Positions 22,648-25,901 of a DNA stretch of 25,901 nucleotides are shown here, piece after piece. Made by a program: the position numbers and the translations under genes. Position 1 is the stretch's first letter; each line of letters begins with the position of its first letter. The notes beneath the pieces were generated by a model. It made no database searches, was not told the DNA's origin, and worked only from the letters and a program-made list of their open reading frames with translations. The DNA lies in assembly GCA_003427395.1 (NCBI GenBank), contig BFEA01000172.1:1548590-1574490 (forward strand). Direction: 5' to 3'. The DNA is from Chara braunii (Eukaryota > Streptophyta > Charophyceae > Charales > Characeae).

Positions 22648-23699
22648 CCCGTTCACAAAACATTTTATTTTTTTGCCCTTTCGTTCGAACTTACGCACAC
22701 GTGCGCACAAGGAAACAGACGCTCGTCTGCACTGCATCCAACATGACAAACACATCGGAGCACGGAGTGCAACACAATAGACAGTGGCCGACGAGGACAC
22801 AGCGGCAATTTGAGGATACCACCAAGGGTCTTCAACTTTGTGGGACACGCGGGCAAATCACACCTGCGGCATCAACCCTCCATCGACATGCCGGAGACAA
22901 GAATCCAAACGGCCAAAAAGGACAGAAAACTGCTATCGTGGTACTGACATCAAATGCTGATCTCAACACAGACGATGGTCCACCCCGGCCAACTGTGCGC
23001 TACGTCACCGCCCAGTGCGTCCACTGCTTCCGTCACAGACTGCAGAATGAATACGAACCCGCTCCGCTGTGCAAGCCCACAATGACACCAGACATGAGGA
23101 TCCAAGCACAACTTCCATCCCACGAAGATGAGATGCTAACAAGCGCGCTCGCCGTTCACGTCAACAACCCCGGCGGGCTACGTGGCAAACAGAACGGAAA
23201 TGAGACATAAGGACATGTCTCGCGGTTTGATGTCGACCGTCTCTCTCTCTCTTTTGCCCTCGGGACATTGCTTGTAAACACGGTGTAAATCTGCTTACAC
23301 CGACTGTTTCGTACGTGGACTGGCCGCAATTCTGTGTGAGCGGCGACCGCCACTGGCCATGACTGCAAATACCCGCTACGACTCCCAAACATACGTTTCA
23401 TGCCCATCTTTCCGGCTTGGTACATTCAATCATCACGAGCCCCCGCCAAAGCTGTCTACGATGCTTTTCACTTTCCACCTGCCCAGCCATGCCAGACGGC
23501 TGACATGATAATGGCCCTGTCACCTGACAATGCGCAGCCGAGCCGAATCCAACAGCATCCTTTGTTTCGTTTCTTTCTCTTCTAATCCAACAGAACCCCC
23601 CTCCACCACAATTCACGTTCGTTGCCCGCACGCCACTCTTCCATTTCCCCCTTGTCGAACACGAGTCGCGCACCCCAAATGACCAGGAGGGAACAGAGG

Positions 23700-23747
23700 G
23701 ATCAGTAAAACCGCCAGTTTTACTCATCGCTGGCGGTTTGACTGATC
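23700..23747. repeat. 18-bp inverted repeat with 12-nt loop
   Basis: Left arm GATCAGTAAAACCGCCAG, right arm CTGGCGGTTTGACTGATC, one mismatched pair. It resembles a small foldback element or a hairpin-forming transcript segment. Confidence 0.9.
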
Positions 23748-24145
23748 GCTACATGTGCGTAGTACTATGTCCAACCACGAGTCGCAGTGCGTACCCTGCT
23801 GCAGTTTAAACTGCCGGTTTGCCCGGACCTGCCCAGATCTGCCGGTGCCGCACTGCGCAGCAAGCTTTTTGCACTTTTTTTTTTCATTTTCCGCTGGCGT
23901 CGCCGGCTATTGTTGTCAGGTAGCCACGAGCCCCCGACATTTTTGTAGGTGATGAAAACTCATGAAATGATATCTCCACAAGGCTCAAGGGACCGTGTAC
24001 GGGGGGTTTAAGGGGAAGAGGCCCAGGGATGATGACTAGAGTTTGAAATAGCAAGAAATGTTTGCGCTCTCCCATCGTTCCCCTCCTCTCTCTTATTCTG
24101 TGCTATCATTCACTTCCTCTCTCCTATTCTCTGCCATAACTCTGC

Positions 24146-24320
24146 TCTCTCCTATTCTCTCTCACGCCATTTAAATTCCCGTCATACGGAATGTCTATAG
24201 CGATAAATAGACCGTACAGTAACCCTCCTTTCTCCTATTCTCTCTCCCATCACTTGAATAAACAAATTCCTGTTCTATAAAATGTCTATAGACTCTATAC
24301 AATGAATATACCATACATAT
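24146..24320. repeat. Two diverged copies of a repeat of about 85 bp
   Basis: Both copies open with TCTCCTATTCTCTCTC (about 24148 and 24231) and carry AATGTCTATAG (24190 and 24281), followed by a short A/T-rich block. Confidence 0.7.
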
Positions 24321-24417
24321 TACATACACATTTTCCACTTTTCAATACCAACTTGAGGAATAGAATATCTATTATCTAATGTCAAATCGACGCGCCGAGT
24401 ACAACTTCGTCATTTTG

Positions 24418-24418
<1 letters not shown>

Positions 24419-24446
<28 letters not shown>
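24419..24446. repeat. Poly(A) tract
   Basis: About 27 A, followed by an A/T-rich stretch and a second A-run near 24625-24638. Origin unknown. Confidence 0.85.
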
Positions 24447-24448
<2 letters not shown>

Positions 24449-24701
24449 AGTTAAATTGAAGTCTAATGTTAAAAAAATAAAAAATCATTTAAAAATGTTG
24501 AAAAAAACAGAGGCAGTTGAAGGCGTGTTCCAAATCAGGTGCTACACGTGACACAAGCTATTGATGCGTCTATGTGGCAAGCCCTCCGCTCCGATACGCG
24601 GGGGGTCCCGACTCCGGATGGTTAAAAAAAAAAAAAAAGGAAAACAAAAAAAAAGAGAGGCTAACAGGCAAGTGCCACTTCTTCTCCTGACTCTTAAAAT
24701 T

Positions 24702-24930
24702 CACTATTTTTCTAGTGCATATATCCGCATTTTCTAGTTATGGCTGGTTCTAAAATTCTAGTCGTGTTCCCCTGTGCTAACTGTTCCCCCTTTTCGAAAG
24801 CACCTCAAGCAAGTAGGATGATCACCATTTTTCTAGTGTATGTATCTGCATTTTTCTAGTGCCTTTGTTCTTCACCAGGAAAAGTTAGGGCTGATTCTAA
24901 AATTCTAGTGGTGTTCCCCTGTGCTAACTG
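24702..24930. repeat. Two diverged copies of a repeat with TTTTTCTAGTG motifs
   Basis: CACnATTTTTCTAGTGnATnTATCnGCAT begins both copies (24702, 24823). Both end TTCTAAAATTCTAGTnGTG then TTCCCCTGTGCTAACTG. Confidence 0.85.
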
Positions 24931-25480
24931 TCCCACTGTGCCGGCTGTAAGGACTGTTTCACTGTGCCACTCTACTAACTGTCCCACTATGATGACTTTT
25001 CCATTGTCCCACTCTGCCAACTGTCCCTTGGTGCCAGCTGCGCCGACTGTCGTGCTGTGCCACGGAGTCCCATTCTCAATTGTCCCACTATGCTAGTGGG
25101 ACAACTGTACCGACTGTCCCACTAGCATAGTGGGACAATTGAGAATGGGACTCCGTGGCACATAGTTCCACTCTGCCGTGAAGTCCGCTCGCAATTGTTC
25201 CCCCATGCTGAGTACGCCACTGTGCCAAGGAGCTCATTCTGAATTGTCACACTGTCCCTCCAGGGCTGTGCCAACTGTCCCACTGTGCGATCGGTCCCAC
25301 TGTGCCAACTGTCCCACTGTCCCACTGTGCCAAGTGTCCCACTGTGCCAACTGTCTCACTGTGACAGTATGCCGACCGTCCCACTGTGCCATAAAGTCCT
25401 TTCTCAATTGTCCCACCGTGCCCACCGTGCCCACTCAACTGACTGTTACACTGTGCCGCAGAGTCCACTGAGCTGATTGT
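24910..25480. repeat. Degenerate minisatellite built on TGTCCCACTGTGCC
   Basis: Dozens of short, irregular units vary around CAACTGTCCCACTGTGCC, at spacings of roughly 9-20 bp. Longer higher-order blocks (GTGCCACGGAGTCCCATTCT variants) recur at about 25057, 25150, 25228, 25386 and 25452. ORFs with repeated CPTVPLC-type peptides are read from it. Confidence 0.9.
25056..25162. repeat. Perfect palindrome, 48-bp arms and 11-nt spacer
   Basis: The left arm 25056-25103 and right arm 25115-25162 are exact reverse complements by eye, separated by ACTGTACCGAC. Each arm also holds a smaller hairpin (TGTCCCACTA-TGC-TAGTGGGACA in the left arm). Confidence 0.95.
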
Positions 25481-25573
25481 CCCCAATGTGTCACGGGGCC
25501 ATAGGGCTACTACTGCTGCTGCTTGCTAACGTGTGCACGAGAGACGCCTCATTTGGTCAAGGCTTTTTGCTCC

Positions 25574-25576
<3 letters not shown>

Positions 25577-25604
<28 letters not shown>
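25577..25604. repeat. Poly(A) tract
   Basis: A run of about 28 A. It could be the tail of a retroposed sequence, but no source transcript is recognisable immediately upstream. Confidence 0.85.
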
Positions 25605-25606
<2 letters not shown>

Positions 25607-25806
25607 TTAGAAGTGATGATGATGTGTGTGACATGGATGGATGGGATCTCCCATCGACCGCAACCAGATATCATCTGCAAGAACCACCTCCGGATCTTGG
25701 TTCCTATGCCATAGCCATCTCGCATGTGTTCCATTGACGATGTCCAGCACGCCGAATCCAAAACTGGCTTCCCGCTTAGCGGACCATGCTGGCTGAGGCA
25801 TTCTAT

Positions 25807-25809
<3 letters not shown>

Positions 25810-25901
<92 letters not shown>
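25810..25901. repeat. Compound (TG)n(GA)n microsatellite at window end
   Basis: TG units to about 25847, then GA units to the end of the window. The tract continues beyond the window. Confidence 0.95.

Larger units (their letters stand above)
22064..24143. other. Intergenic stretch, no recognised gene
   Basis: The only sizeable ORF is 22701-23210 (+, 169 codons). It has a CxxC-like pair (AQCVHCFRHR) but no domain I recognise and no supporting splice sites. The region also has small hairpins: CGGTGTAA/TTACACCG (23280-23301) and the one at 23700-23747. Confidence 0.4.

Noticed and set aside
22701-23210. 169-codon plus-strand ORF with a CxxC-like pair
   Set aside because: A single unsupported ORF with no recognisable domain or splice signals. 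I cannot distinguish it from chance; transcript data would decide.

Overview
The window is eukaryotic nuclear DNA from a green-lineage organism. It has long introns with GT-AG borders, many di- and mononucleotide repeats, assembly gaps and few coding bases. The one gene I recognise belongs to a plant RhoGAP subfamily (type member Arabidopsis At5g61530). The repeat style (long GA/CT/CA tracts, poly(T) runs, a minisatellite built on TGTCCCACTGTGCC) resembles a charophyte alga such as Chara. The species is an inference, not a demonstrated fact.

Layout. 1-1501: low-complexity upstream DNA; the first coding exon of the gene was not found here. 1502-13417 (+): seven exons of the RhoGAP gene, at 1502-1740, 3176-3247, 4487-4505 (a 19-nt microexon), 6701-6799, 7959-8036, 10629-10876 and 13076-13417 (stop codon included). 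All intron phases agree, and the spliced protein shows about 365 residues. Its introns hold SSRs, small TIR elements (MITE-like), a duplicated piece of the gene's own fourth exon, hairpins, a 930-N gap and, at 7785-7822, a perfect Nextera mate-pair junction adapter left in the assembly. 13596-14008: a nested minisatellite. 14008-17357: diverged tandem duplications and no convincing gene.

17358-25901 is intergenic and repeat-rich. It contains two retroposed U6 snRNA copies (17358-17464 and 20092-20189; the second has a 14-bp target-site duplication and an A tail), and a 5'-truncated organelle-type tRNA-Ile(GAU) between 16-bp direct repeats (21663-21812). It also contains a 142-bp CA tract, a hairpin at 23700-23747, a TGTCCCACTGTGCC minisatellite (24910-25480) with a perfect 48-bp-arm palindrome inside it, and a terminal TG/GA microsatellite.

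No operon, CRISPR array, prokaryotic mobile element or new multi-gene system is visible. The points most worth a second look are the RhoGAP with substituted catalytic residues, its microexon, the templated copy of its own exon, the U6 retrocopies, the truncated tRNA insertion, the long palindrome and the adapter artefact.
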